Shown one piece after another: positions 45,636-54,792 of a DNA stretch of 64,000 bases (the first letter of the stretch is position 1; each line of letters opens with the position of its first letter). The stretch is from QHXW01 sp963768075. Lineage in GTDB: Bacteria > Acidobacteriota > Terriglobia > Bryobacterales > Bryobacteraceae. The notes under the pieces are model-generated. The model was not told the DNA's origin, made no database searches, and saw nothing but the letters and a program-made list of their open reading frames with translations. The stretch spans positions 1,139,025 to 1,203,024 of the forward strand of contig CAVYHD010000033.1 of the NCBI GenBank assembly GCA_963768075.1, given 5' to 3'. The position numbers and the translations under genes were made by a program.

Positions 45636-46445
45636 ATGGCACGGCGCGAGGAAGCCCATGGCGGCGGCCACGGATGGTTCGTCACCTTCGCCGATCTCAT
45701 GGGCCTGCTCGTGAGCTTCTTCGTCATGCTGGTCGCGTTCTCCAATCAAGACGAGAAGAAGGTTCAAGCCGTGGCCGGCTCGATGCGAGACGCGTTTGGC
45801 GTACAGCAGAGCGTGCGCTATTCCGGCATCATGGAAAGCGACGGATTGCCGACCCGTCCGAAAATCAAGAACGCAGCAGACACCCGGCCCGAGGACTCAT
45901 CGATCACGCCGACGCCGGATGAGCGGGGTTCTTCTGGCTTCAAGATCGATAAGGGCTTTGCACTTGCGGCGGCATCGCTGCGCCAGGCGCTGCATGACAT
46001 GCCGGAGCTAACCGAGGCCTCCAAGCACATCATGATTGAGGAGACCCAGGAGGGCCTCAACATCGAGATCGTCGATCAGGATGGCCGTTCAATGTTCGCG
46101 GAAGGCTCCAAGGAGCCGTACGAGCACACCCGGCAAATTATGCAAAAGCTCGTGGCGCCACTTAAGGCGGTCCCATATCGCATTTCGATCACTGGGCACA
46201 CGTCCAGTTCGCAAATCTCGCCGCGGCCGGATTATGGACCGTGGAACCTGTCCGTCGACCGTGCCAATACCGTGCGCCAGATCCTAGAGGAAGAGGGTTA
46301 CCCCTCCGCCAACATCTACAAAGTAGCCGGCAAGGCCGACACTGATCCGCTTTTCCCGACAGATCCGTCTATAGCGCCAAATCGCCGCGTAACCATTACT
46401 CTGATACGCGAGGCGCCACCCGTGCCCGCGGATTTGCGGCCGTAG
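45636..46445 (+). CDS. MotB/OmpA-domain flagellar motor-type protein
   Basis: A 269-residue protein with a MotB-type plug helix near the start (FVTFADLMGLLVSFFVMLVA), in which D20 takes the place of the proton-binding aspartate of MotB. A linker follows, and the OmpA peptidoglycan-binding domain (about 130-262) has ITGHTSSSQ, WNLSVDRANTVRQILEEEGY and NRRVTITL. No motA gene is next to it. It may be the stator for flagella or an alternative MotB-type protein. ATG 45636 (GAGGAA). Monocistronic. Confidence 0.87.
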   Translation: MARREEAHGGGHGWFVTFADLMGLLVSFFVMLVAFSNQDEKKVQAVAGSMRDAFGVQQSVRYSGIMESDGLPTRPKIKNAADTRPEDSSITPTPDERGSSGFKIDKGFALAAASLRQALHDMPELTEASKHIMIEETQEGLNIEIVDQDGRSMFAEGSKEPYEHTRQIMQKLVAPLKAVPYRISITGHTSSSQISPRPDYGPWNLSVDRANTVRQILEEEGYPSANIYKVAGKADTDPLFPTDPSIAPNRRVTITLIREAPPVPADLRP

Positions 46446-46492
46446 TAGGCAAATTCACGGTACTACCATTCAGGATTGTATTTGAGACGTAA

Positions 46493-46981
46493 TCAACTCT
46501 GAATGTCAGCTTCTGATGCTGTGGACGGCTCCTCCACCGGCGCGTGAGTGCCATCGATGTGGGCGCTGTTAAGGCTCCCACGATTCGGAGGAGCTACCGC
46601 CCGCCGGCGCCGCCACCACCATCGCGACCGTTCGACCGGCCGCGCGCACTGGTCCGCGAGGGCTACGCGTTCGGCTTGCGCCTGCCAGGCGTTGCGCTGG
46701 CCGCGCATATCCTCAAGATCAGCCTTAAAGTCAGACAGCCGCTGTTCGGCTAGCGCGACCCGAAACGGCAGCTCCGCGGCTGCCACTGCCTCGAACGCTG
46801 CGTCCCGCTGCGCCGTGCCGTGGCTTGCAATGGGGCCAGCAATGGGCGGATACACGCGATGCAGCTCGGCATAATCAAGCTGCCAATTGCCGTGCGCGTC
46901 TTTGCTGCTGGAAATTAGCTGGGTGTCAACCGAACCAGGTACACCCCAAATTGAGCTGGTCGGTGCCGGTCCTAAGGTCAA
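46493..46981 (-). pseudogene. Helix-turn-helix/coiled-coil plasmid-type protein, 5'-truncated
   Basis: In an open frame to 46981, the part ISSSKDAHGNWQLDYAELHR followed by VYPP matches the wing after the HTH of plasmid- or phage-type DNA-binding proteins. The following helix (LSDFKADLEDMRGQRNAWQA) and the Trp/Arg-rich end are also typical. The HTH helices that should precede are absent; the sequence upstream (MTLGPAPTSSIWG) does not fit. So it is a remnant. Confidence 0.55.
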
Positions 46982-46996
46982 TCGGAGGTAATAAAT

Positions 46997-47229
46997 ATGC
47001 GAACATCACGTTGCTCAGCATCGCGAGCGCTTCTGCCGTAGCGATGGCGACTATGATGGCAGCCACAACGTTGATCGTCTTGCCTCGAAATGCCGCCGCG
47101 ACACCCGTATTCGCGCAACAGACGGGTTTGCCCTGCGGACAATGCCACGAAAATCCCGCTCGTGCCGGCAAACTCAAGGAATTCGGCCAAAAGTTCCAGA
47201 CAAACGGTAACAAGTTGCCCGGCAAATGA
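46997..47229 (+). CDS. Small exported c-type heme protein, start in doubt
   Basis: The frame ending at 47229 gives a hydrophobic start (LLSIASASAVAMATMMAATT, LIVLPRNAAATPVFAQQ), then GLPCGQCHENPARAGKLKEF. CGQCH is a heme c site. Similar short exported proteins occur in Bradyrhizobium. The best ribosome site (GGAGG) serves the ATG at 46997, but this ATG is in another frame from the rest; one inserted or deleted base near 47000 would join them. Otherwise translation could begin at a later ATG near 47040. Confidence 0.6.
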
Positions 47230-47332
47230 GCGCGGTTCGACAAGCAACGGAAACCTTCAGGCCGATATTGGCGGGCGCCGTGATTTGTTTGATTTCGACG
47301 ACAGGAAGCGGCGACGTGTAGTCCCCTCGCCA

Positions 47333-47542
47333 CTACGCAGCTGAAATAATCCTCTGCCTGGGCTCGGCAGTTGATTGCTCGTTTGCGTCACACACTTTGA
47401 CATCGCTTTGAGGATACATCTGCTTGAGTTCCAAGCCTGCCCTTAAGGCATCCACGAAACGCCGATACGATGATCTAACGTTTCCATCAATTTGCAGCAC
47501 ATACTCGTAAGCCAAACTCTGACTCTCATCGCTGCTTTCCAT
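47333..47542 (-). CDS. 69-residue protein, unknown function
   Basis: ATG at 47542. The core AYEYVLQIDGNVRSSYRRFV, DALRAGLELKQMYPQSDVKV is a pattern known from unassigned rhizobial proteins. Cytoplasmic, single domain. It ends convergently with the heme-protein gene, about 100 bp away. Confidence 0.65.
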   Translation of the reverse strand: MESSDESQSLAYEYVLQIDGNVRSSYRRFVDALRAGLELKQMYPQSDVKVCDANEQSTAEPRQRIISAA

Positions 47543-47828
47543 GAGATGGCCTCGTTCCGCCGAGAGATCGAATCAGATGTCTCTGCATGCTTAGTAGCTC
47601 GCGTGAATTTTGTCTTGATCGACGGCTTCGACGCGGAGTAACCGAATAAATAAGACTGTCCCCGTTGCGCAAATGCAACAAGCCAGAAGACGCTTGTCTC
47701 TCAGGTCACGGACTTTGCGGAGTGGGTCATTGACTTGGCGGGTGGCCGCGATCATCCAATCGCCTAGCGCTTCCCTATAAGCCCCGTCATAGGCTCCCGC
47801 GGGTACTTCTCTACGTTCTGCTTTTCCA

Positions 47829-48170
47829 TCATCTCGTAGCCAATTCGCCCGAGAGGCACTGCCTCGCTCTCCGCTCTTCGGACGCCGTCATTCCCGCCGC
47901 CTGCGCCATTGCCCTGGCTTGCGGCAAGCCAACCTGGGCCACGTAGGAACGCACCATCTCGCAGGTGATACGCGAATGGGTTTCACGGCCTCCGGTTTCA
48001 TGGCCGCCAATCTCATGAGCGTCGCGGCGATGATAGCCGTGTTGACCGCCGTCATACGAGGCGTGGCGATAGCCGTGGTGACGGCTCTCGGAGTAAAGGT
48101 GGTGCCGCTTCGCGAGCGATGGCGACGAAATGACGACGAGGATGACCGCCAGCAGCGCAGTGTTCTTCAC
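47829..48170 (-). CDS. Exported His-rich small protein
   Basis: 113 residues from GTG at 48170 (GGGAGG upstream). Signal peptide VKNTALLAVILVVISSPSLA; then a histidine-rich stretch (RHHLYSESRHHGYRHASYDG, GYHRRDAHEIGGHETGG) able to bind metal; and a conserved C-terminal part with ITCEMVRSYVAQVGLPQARA and EERRARQCL (two Cys). The conserved C-terminus occurs in many Bradyrhizobium exported proteins. Unknown role. Confidence 0.72.
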   Translation of the reverse strand: MKNTALLAVILVVISSPSLAKRHHLYSESRHHGYRHASYDGGQHGYHRRDAHEIGGHETGGRETHSRITCEMVRSYVAQVGLPQARAMAQAAGMTASEERRARQCLSGELATR

Positions 48171-48499
48171 GTTTGTTGGCCTCCCAAACGCAGATTGCTC
48201 CCAACTCATCATGCCAGAACTAAATTTTCTCCGCTTCGAAAAGACGATACTGTCCCCAAAAAAAGCGCCTCAGTCTTGCCGGCCGTGAGGCCCAAATGCA
48301 ACAACTCCGAAATATCTTCTGATGATGGTCGCCACAATTGCAGGGTCGATCTTCAATTGCCTAATAAACGCGAAAATCATTGCGCGCCCTAGTCACACAC
48401 CAATTCTCTTTGTCGTCGCTCGTTGCGCGCCCGCAACACTCCAGCCTCGATTTACGTGCTACGCAGGGCTTGACCCTGCCAGTAAAGGTGTGAGGCAAC
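48171..48499. other. Intergenic region
   Basis: About 330 bp between divergent genes; no gene or clear structure. Confidence 0.35.
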
Positions 48500-48610
48500 A
48501 TGTTTGCTTATACGAGGACTGAACGTCGCCTTCTTGGCTTTGACGCAGGAGATTGGTCAATAATTGTTCTAAGCCTCGCACTGATCGCCTCGCTGACTTT
48601 GCTGCTCTAG
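48500..48610 (+). CDS. 36-residue single-helix mini-protein
   Basis: ATG 48500 with GTGAGG upstream. MFAYTRTERRLLGFDAGDWS then a helix IIVLSLALIASLTLLL. The TERRLxGxxAGDWS head before a helix recurs in rhizobial mini-proteins. Unknown role. Confidence 0.62.
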   Translation: MFAYTRTERRLLGFDAGDWSIIVLSLALIASLTLLL

Positions 48611-48807
48611 TCGCCCAGTCGAAACCATCATCATCGAGCCCGCCGCGTCACCCGCCACGGCATCCACGACAACAGACCCACGCTCCGTGGCTCAACCAAG
48701 CCACCCCGGGCCACCACATCATCCAAGATCCGTGACGCGACTTTCATCGCACCGCTGGACATTGGAATAGTTGCCGGTTAGGAGTTAGGCAACCTGAAAG
48801 CAACCCG

Positions 48808-49059
48808 ATGTCTTTCAAATTTTTTGTTGGGCAAGCAGTTGAGTACACGCCCACCGGCGAGAAAACAGCCGGTCTCTATAAGATTGTGAGGCAGATGCCG
48901 AAGGAAGAGCGGGCCTTCGACTTAAGATACCTCATCAAGAGTGAGGCCGAAGTCTACGAGCGTAATGTACTCGAATGCCAGCTGAGTTCCGATGTACGCC
49001 CCGAAAGTGAATATGCCGCGACTAAACCTCGTCTCCGGCAGGGCTCGCACCAAACATAG
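48808..49059 (+). CDS. 83-residue protein, unknown function
   Basis: ATG 48808. The core MSFKFFVGQAVEYTPTGEKT, AGLYKIVRQMPKEERAFDLR, YLIKSEAEVYERNVLECQL is a small beta-rich fold common and unassigned in rhizobia; it resembles short SH3-like domains. Start and length fit relatives. Stands alone. Confidence 0.72.
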   Translation: MSFKFFVGQAVEYTPTGEKTAGLYKIVRQMPKEERAFDLRYLIKSEAEVYERNVLECQLSSDVRPESEYAATKPRLRQGSHQT

Positions 49060-49177
49060 ACTTTAAAGGCGTCCTGCAGAACGACTGCTGCGCGGATCGC
49101 CTAGTGTTGCCCGTTCCCTTCAAAAATCCGTGACGTGAATTGTATGGGCACTCGAACATCGCTCGCGGCCACCCATT

Positions 49178-49288
49178 CTAAAACAACCTTATAAGCGCGT
49201 ATGCCACGAGGCCTATCCACGCGATGGTGGCAAACAATGCAACGGCCAATCCCGCAACTGGCGCAACGCGATGAAGGAGCGTGAACAT
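49178..49288 (-). CDS. 36-residue single-helix mini-protein
   Basis: ATG at 49288 with AGGGA upstream. MFTLLHRVAPVAGLAVALFA then TIAWIGLVAYALIRLF: one long hydrophobic segment with Trp/Arg at the end. Unknown role. Confidence 0.55.
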   Translation of the reverse strand: MFTLLHRVAPVAGLAVALFATIAWIGLVAYALIRLF

Positions 49289-49518
49289 GACACTCGTCCC
49301 TGTTTCCTGCCTCGCACCCAAAGCCGCAAACGCGGCTCGCTTCTTGTGTGTGTGCGGGCACTGCGGCTTTCTACCCACGATCGTCCAGCCGGGCGATCTC
49401 TACAGTGATGTAGGACACACTTTTGGCGTCGAGGCGCAAGCATTCAAAAATTAGGGATAACTGCCTTGTCATCAGCGCGATGTGGTCGCTGTTTTCCGCA
49501 GTACAAAAGGACGTGACT

Positions 49519-51039
49519 GGCCGATTTTGTTGAAAAACTTACTGGTTGAAACGGTGAAAGCTGACTGATTCAGTCCTTGTTGAGAGGCAGGAGCTGAGTC
49601 GATGATGGGACCACGGCAAGTCGAACAGGGTGTGCTGTTCTACAACTTCTCGCTCGATGCGCATGTGCCGGCGGATCATTTGCTGAGGTCGATCGACCGC
49701 TTTGTCGAGCTGTCGGAACTGCGCCGCGAGCTGGCGCCGTTCTACAGCACGATGGGTCGGCCATCGATTGATCCGGAACTGATGGTCCGGATGCTGATCG
49801 TGGGCTACTGCTTCGGTATCCGCTCCGAGCGGCGCCTATGCGAGGAAGTCAATCTCAATCTGGCGTACAGGTGGTTCTGCCGGCTCGGGCTTGACGGTGA
49901 TGTGCCCGATCATTCCACCTTCTCGAAGAACCGGCATGGCCGTTTCCGCGAGAGCGATCTGCTCCGGCAAGTGTTTGAGACGGTCCTGCGGCGCTGCATT
50001 GGCGAGGGGCTGGTCGGCGGGGAAAGCTTTGCGGTCGACGCCAGCCTGATCAAGGCGGATGCCAATCGGCAGAACGGGATCGAGGGCGAGAAGGGGCTGC
50101 CGCCGGAAGCGACCGGCCGGGCGGTCAAAGAATATATGGCTGTGCTCGACGATGCGGCCTTCGGCGCTGCAACCGATGTCGTGCCAAAGTTCGTCTCACC
50201 GGCCGATCCGGCGGCGCGATGGACCGGAGCCCATGGCGGACAAGCATTCTTCGCCTATTCGACCAACTACCTGATCGATGTCGACAACGCGATCATCGTT
50301 GATGTCGAAGCGACTACCGCAATCCGGCAGGCCGAGGTCCTGGCCGCAAAACGCATGATAGAACGCTCGATCGATTGCTTCGATCTTTATCCCGCCCGCC
50401 TCCTGGGCGACAGCGCCTACGGCTCAGCCGAGATGCTCGGATGGCTGGTCTACGAGCATGGCATCGAGCCACATGTGACCGTGTTTGATAAGTCCACCCG
50501 CCAGGATGGCACCTTCTCACGCGACGACTTCACCTACGACCCTGCCGGCGACGTCTATTCTTGCCCCGCCGGCAAGATGCTAACCACGACTGGTTCACGT
50601 GTGGACGGAGCGACATTGCGTTACCGCGCGAGCAAGTATGACTGCGAAGCCTGCCGCCTAAAGCCCCGATGCTGTCCAAGGGAGCCTGCCCGCTACGTGC
50701 CGCGATCGATCTATGAAGGCGCCCGTGACATGGCACGCCAAATCGCAAGCTCGTGGGAAGGCCGCACCGCGCGACGACTGCGCAAGAAGATCGAAATGCT
50801 GTTCGCCCATCTAAAGCGCATTCTCAGGCTTGATCGGCTCAGACTAAGAGGGCCTAATGGTGCGCGCGATGAGTTCCTTCTCGCAGCAACCGCCCAAAAC
50901 CTCCGAAAGCTGGCGAAGCTGATACCGATGCCAAGCCCTCACCCAGCCTGAAACCATCAGCGGCTCGCAATCGATGGCCTTCGAATGGCCGGGCTGAATA
51001 ATCTCAAATTACTCACCGACTTCTTCAACAAAATCGGCC
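49519..51039 (+). mobile_element. IS1182-family element, copy 2
   Basis: 1521 bp, nearly identical to copy 3 and in inverted orientation to it. Ends GGCCGATTTTGTTGAA. Its right end (GGCC at 51036-51039) is also the first four bases of dispersed repeat R copy 3. Confidence 0.88.
49602..50951 (+). CDS. IS1182-family transposase, copy 2
   Basis: 449 residues, the same protein as copy 3 and three residues from copy 1. DDE residues as in copy 1 (VDASLIKADANR, LLGDSAYGSAEM, KKIEMLFAHLKRI). Intact, so likely able to move itself and the neighbouring segment. Confidence 0.95.
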   Translation: MMGPRQVEQGVLFYNFSLDAHVPADHLLRSIDRFVELSELRRELAPFYSTMGRPSIDPELMVRMLIVGYCFGIRSERRLCEEVNLNLAYRWFCRLGLDGDVPDHSTFSKNRHGRFRESDLLRQVFETVLRRCIGEGLVGGESFAVDASLIKADANRQNGIEGEKGLPPEATGRAVKEYMAVLDDAAFGAATDVVPKFVSPADPAARWTGAHGGQAFFAYSTNYLIDVDNAIIVDVEATTAIRQAEVLAAKRMIERSIDCFDLYPARLLGDSAYGSAEMLGWLVYEHGIEPHVTVFDKSTRQDGTFSRDDFTYDPAGDVYSCPAGKMLTTTGSRVDGATLRYRASKYDCEACRLKPRCCPREPARYVPRSIYEGARDMARQIASSWEGRTARRLRKKIEMLFAHLKRILRLDRLRLRGPNGARDEFLLAATAQNLRKLAKLIPMPSPHPA

Positions 51040-51155
51040 CTTAGCGACGTTCGCCGCGATGCAAAGCCATGTCCGGTCTTGGAGCAACAGCCGGCATCGG
51101 GCGGCCCTATGGGCTCGATGGGTCGGTAGCTTTTGACCCACAACGGAAGTCGTGC
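51036..51155. repeat. Dispersed intergenic repeat R, copy 3 (abuts an IS end)
   Basis: GGCCCTTAGCGACG, GATGCAAAGCCATG, CTTGGAGCAACAGCC, GGGCGGCCCTATGGGC and GGTAGCTTTTGACCC. Its GGCC is shared with the IS1182 terminus. Confidence 0.85.
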
Positions 51156-51326
51156 CCCCGCGCAAGATTGCCTAAGTTAGCCCCCCTCCTCACGAACCGA
51201 GCGGCCTCATCGACAGACCATCTCGTCCTTTTGACCAAGATCAATGCGCCGACCAAGTCACGGGGGTAGGCGAGATTAGTAACGCTATAACATTTGTGAT
51301 CGTGATCGTATGCGCAGGAGCGAGAC

Positions 51327-51551
51327 ATGCGCGATGCTCGGTACTTCGTCGAGCGGCTAAAGGCCCGCAACGACGCTTGGATGATCAAGTTCGATGATGA
51401 AGAATACCGTCCTTATAAGAGCCAATCTGAAGCGGTGCCTTTTGCGATCGAGGCCGCTGAAAAGCTCAATGAACATGGCGAGAAAGCCCAAGTCGTAATT
51501 ATAGGACCCACGTCGACCTACGACCAGGACATCAGTCGCGGGTCGTGGTGA
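51327..51551 (+). CDS. DUF2188-like small protein
   Basis: 74 residues from ATG 51327 (AGGAG). RDARYFVERLKARNDAWMIK, then YRPYKSQSEAVPFAIEAAEK and AQVVIIGP: a small alpha/beta fold of the DUF2188 kind (phage/rhizobial). Its role is unknown. It lies inside the segment bounded by the two inverted IS1182 copies, so it would be carried along with them. Confidence 0.7.
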   Translation: MRDARYFVERLKARNDAWMIKFDDEEYRPYKSQSEAVPFAIEAAEKLNEHGEKAQVVIIGPTSTYDQDISRGSW

Positions 51552-51579
51552 GCTTGGCGCGGCATTTGGAGCAGAAGAT

Positions 51580-51866
51580 ATGCGTATTTTTTTGCTAGTT
51601 GGCATATTTCTTATTGTCAACATGGCGGCGCTGTCGCCCAAGATGCGCAAGGCAATCTGACCGCTGACAATTGGGAGGATGCTGCAAAGCAACTCAGATG
51701 CGAGGCGGTGGCTAAGGACAGTGACGGATCATGGACAGTAAAAGGTGCGCTGGTGGTCAACGGCGAGAAAATCTCACGAATAACCAGAGCGCACGCGGCT
51801 GAGCTTGCAAAACGTTGTCCATCACCTTGTCCGAAAACTTTGGAGACGACCGGGTCTGGCTGTTAA
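51580..51866 (+). pseudogene. Small exported protein, one frameshift after the signal peptide
   Basis: ATG 51580 has GGAGCAG upstream. The signal peptide is MRIFLLVGIFLIVNMAAL in one frame. Near 51622 the reading moves to another frame: GGAVAQDAQGNLTADNWEDA, AKQLRCEAVAKDSDGSWTVK, GALVVNGEKISRITRAHAAE, ending 51866. The first frame would stop at about 51660. Composition of the second part (few rare codons, two Cys) looks like a mature exported protein. Confidence 0.55.
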
Positions 51867-52408
51867 CAGCAGGTTAGTCGCGCAGCCGCGTAGAGGTGAT
51901 TTTGAGCGTTTCGCGATAGTGCTCAATTTTTTGTTTGACAACAAAAATGCTCCACTACAGCCTCCGCGCAAAGTCCCGCTGGTCCCAGCCCTTGAGCTAG
52001 ATCAATGCGGCTTCGTGTATTTTAGATGACTGCTGTTAAATGGAAAATGTAGGGCAGCCCGTCGCCACTGCAGCGGCAGCTGTCGATTTGGAACTAAGCA
52101 TCTACCACAATGGCGAATATCATGCGTTGGTATTTCCCTGTCAGCGTGAGGGCTCGCGCTGGCGCGATGTACGTGCCCATCGTTTCATGCCGCTTGAGCC
52201 AACGCATTGGCGGGTTTGAGATCACAAACGCGGTTGAGACGGCGCGGTACCCCCGTGGTAAACCGCGCCGTTCCCCCTCGCGAATTAGGCACCAGTGCCG
52301 TCATCGCGAGCTGCAGACAATATTGCTGACCAGAAAACCTGTCGAGTTAAATGTCCAAAATCGTACACAGTTGCATTTGATAAGTTGCTGCTTGCCACTT
52401 CCGATATT
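51867..52408. other. Intergenic region inside the IS1182 pair
   Basis: About 540 bp without a recognised gene or repeat. Confidence 0.35.
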
Positions 52409-53929
52409 GGCCGATTTTGTTGAAGAAGTCGGTGAGTAATTTGAGATTATTCAGCCCGGCCATTCGAAGGCCATCGATTGCGAGCCGCTGATGGTTTCAG
52501 GCTGGGTGAGGGCTTGGCATCGGTATCAGCTTCGCCAGCTTTCGGAGGTTTTGGGCGGTTGCTGCGAGAAGGAACTCATCGCGCGCACCATTAGGCCCTC
52601 TTAGTCTGAGCCGATCAAGCCTGAGAATGCGCTTTAGATGGGCGAACAGCATTTCGATCTTCTTGCGCAGTCGTCGCGCGGTGCGGCCTTCCCACGAGCT
52701 TGCGATTTGGCGTGCCATGTCACGGGCGCCTTCATAGATCGATCGCGGCACGTAGCGGGCAGGCTCCCTTGGACAGCATCGGGGCTTTAGGCGGCAGGCT
52801 TCGCAGTCATACTTGCTCGCGCGGTAACGCAATGTCGCTCCGTCCACACGTGAACCAGTCGTGGTTAGCATCTTGCCGGCGGGGCAAGAATAGACGTCGC
52901 CGGCAGGGTCGTAGGTGAAGTCGTCGCGTGAGAAGGTGCCATCCTGGCGGGTGGACTTATCAAACACGGTCACATGTGGCTCGATGCCATGCTCGTAGAC
53001 CAGCCATCCGAGCATCTCGGCTGAGCCGTAGGCGCTGTCGCCCAGGAGGCGGGCGGGATAAAGATCGAAGCAATCGATCGAGCGTTCTATCATGCGTTTT
53101 GCGGCCAGGACCTCGGCCTGCCGGATTGCGGTAGTCGCTTCGACATCAACGATGATCGCGTTGTCGACATCGATCAGGTAGTTGGTCGAATAGGCGAAGA
53201 ATGCTTGTCCGCCATGGGCCCCGGTCCATCGCGCCGCCGGATCGGCCGGTGAGACGAACTTTGGCACGACATCGGTTGCAGCGCCGAAGGCCGCATCGTC
53301 GAGCACAGCCATATATTCTTTGACCGCCCGGCCGGTCGCTTCCGGCGGCAGCCCCTTCTCGCCCTCGATCCCGTTCTGCCGATTGGCATCCGCCTTGATC
53401 AGGCTGGCGTCGACCGCAAAGCTTTCCCCGCCGACCAGCCCCTCGCCAATGCAGCGCCGCAGGACCGTCTCAAACACTTGCCGGAGCAGATCGCTCTCGC
53501 GGAAACGGCCATGCCGGTTCTTCGAGAAGGTGGAATGATCGGGCACATCACCGTCAAGCCCGAGCCGGCAGAACCACCTGTACGCCAGATTGAGATTGAC
53601 TTCCTCGCATAGGCGCCGCTCGGAGCGGATACCGAAGCAGTAGCCCACGATCAGCATCCGGACCATCAGTTCCGGATCAATCGATGGCCGACCCATCGTG
53701 CTGTAGAACGGCGCCAGCTCGCGGCGCAGTTCCGACAGCTCGACAAAGCGGTCGATCGACCTCAGCAAATGATCCGCCGGCACATGCGCATCGAGCGAGA
53801 AGTTGTAGAACAGCACACCCTGTTCGACTTGCCGTGGTCCCATCATCGACTTAGCTCCTGCCTCTCAACAAGGACTGAATCAGTCAGCTTTCACCGTTTC
53901 AACCAGTAAGTTTTTCAACAGAATCGGCC
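52409..53929 (-). mobile_element. IS1182-family element, copy 3 (inverted)
   Basis: 1521 bp, inverted relative to copy 2, ends GGCCGATTTTGTTGAA on the left and the complement of GGCCGATTCTGTTGAA on the right. The pair brackets 51040-52408 and could mediate its inversion. Confidence 0.88.
52497..53846 (-). CDS. IS1182-family transposase, copy 3
   Basis: 449 residues, the same as the copy 2 product. Same DDE motifs and start. Intact. Confidence 0.95.
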   Translation of the reverse strand: MMGPRQVEQGVLFYNFSLDAHVPADHLLRSIDRFVELSELRRELAPFYSTMGRPSIDPELMVRMLIVGYCFGIRSERRLCEEVNLNLAYRWFCRLGLDGDVPDHSTFSKNRHGRFRESDLLRQVFETVLRRCIGEGLVGGESFAVDASLIKADANRQNGIEGEKGLPPEATGRAVKEYMAVLDDAAFGAATDVVPKFVSPADPAARWTGAHGGQAFFAYSTNYLIDVDNAIIVDVEATTAIRQAEVLAAKRMIERSIDCFDLYPARLLGDSAYGSAEMLGWLVYEHGIEPHVTVFDKSTRQDGTFSRDDFTYDPAGDVYSCPAGKMLTTTGSRVDGATLRYRASKYDCEACRLKPRCCPREPARYVPRSIYEGARDMARQIASSWEGRTARRLRKKIEMLFAHLKRILRLDRLRLRGPNGARDEFLLAATAQNLRKLAKLIPMPSPHPA

Positions 53930-54065
53930 CAAAGCCGACGCTCAAGAGCCGCGGATCAATGTCTGTTTGCGGGGGGTAAAGCGGTCGTGACGCACAGGAG
54001 AGCCGCATTTACTGCGGCCCGCCCGGATCATTGTTGTTAGCAACGCCAAACGAATTGCGCGTGTC

Positions 54066-54320
54066 TTAGTAGCAGGGCGGATTGGGGTAATATCCGCATA
54101 CGGCGCTGTTGTAATAACGCGGGGCTACGACCGCTGCACCGACGGCAGCGGCACCAATGCCCACACCCACGCCGCGGCGCACATACGCTCCGCGATAAGC
54201 GCCTCCTCGATGAACGCCGCCCGCGCGGACACCGCCGCGATACGCCAAGGCTTCTGTCGAAACACACGCGATGCCAAGGATAGCAGCTGCGGCGATGGAA
54301 ATTACGGTTCGATAAGACAT
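54066..54320 (-). CDS. Small exported Gly/Ala/Arg-rich protein
   Basis: 84 residues from ATG 54320 (AAGGAA upstream). Signal peptide MSYRTVISIAAAAILGIACV, mature part with RGGVRAGGVHRGGAYRGAYV, then a hydrophobic GVGIGAAAVGAAVVAPRYY and end CGYYPNPPCY. This layout (RGG-like repeats, two Cys, Tyr-rich end) is common in rhizobial exported proteins. Unknown role. Confidence 0.7.
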   Translation of the reverse strand: MSYRTVISIAAAAILGIACVSTEALAYRGGVRAGGVHRGGAYRGAYVRRGVGVGIGAAAVGAAVVAPRYYNSAVCGYYPNPPCY

Positions 54321-54525
54321 GAGAGTTCCTTTCACTGACTGACACTAGTAAAGGCCCATTCCAAGGCGAATACTGATCAAAAGTGCTCATTCGAGAAATA
54401 TGTGGCGAATGACGCGGGGCGGAAATGTTTGCTGTGGGTGTGCGATCTCGGTGAGCAATTGTGAACATACGGGTACCGTCAAGGAGCGCATGAGGGGTAT
54501 GGTGCCGGGGCACGGAGGGTGCCCC

Positions 54526-54711
54526 ATGTCGGAAACAGACCAGTTCTGGCTATACGCAAAAGAGGCGATACTCTCGATTTCCTGCGCCAAAACCGACGAG
54601 GATAAGCAGGGTTTGCTTGATCTCGCGCGGGTTTGGACGCAAGCGGCCCTACGAGCGCGGAACAGGCTTGTAGGCGATTACAACTGCCGCGCTGAGCTTT
54701 CGGCAGATTGA
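54526..54711 (+). CDS. 61-residue helical protein, unknown function
   Basis: ATG 54526 with GGAGGG upstream. MSETDQFWLYAKEAILSISC, AKTDEDKQGLLDLARVWTQA, ALRARNRLVG is a helix-rich pattern of a large family of short rhizobial proteins (YxxEA, LxDLARxWTQAA). A weaker relative is encoded at 21417. Unknown role. Confidence 0.66.
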   Translation: MSETDQFWLYAKEAILSISCAKTDEDKQGLLDLARVWTQAALRARNRLVGDYNCRAELSAD

Positions 54712-54792
54712 GAACTTTCCCATTGTCTGGGTATCGTACATTATGGATTTTGCGCTGGCTTTTAGGCTGCAGACTTATTGCTTGGATTGCCA

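Noticed and set aside
31842..53929. Target-site duplications around the IS1182 copies
   Set aside because: Flanks of all three copies compared by eye; no 3-10 bp direct repeat found.
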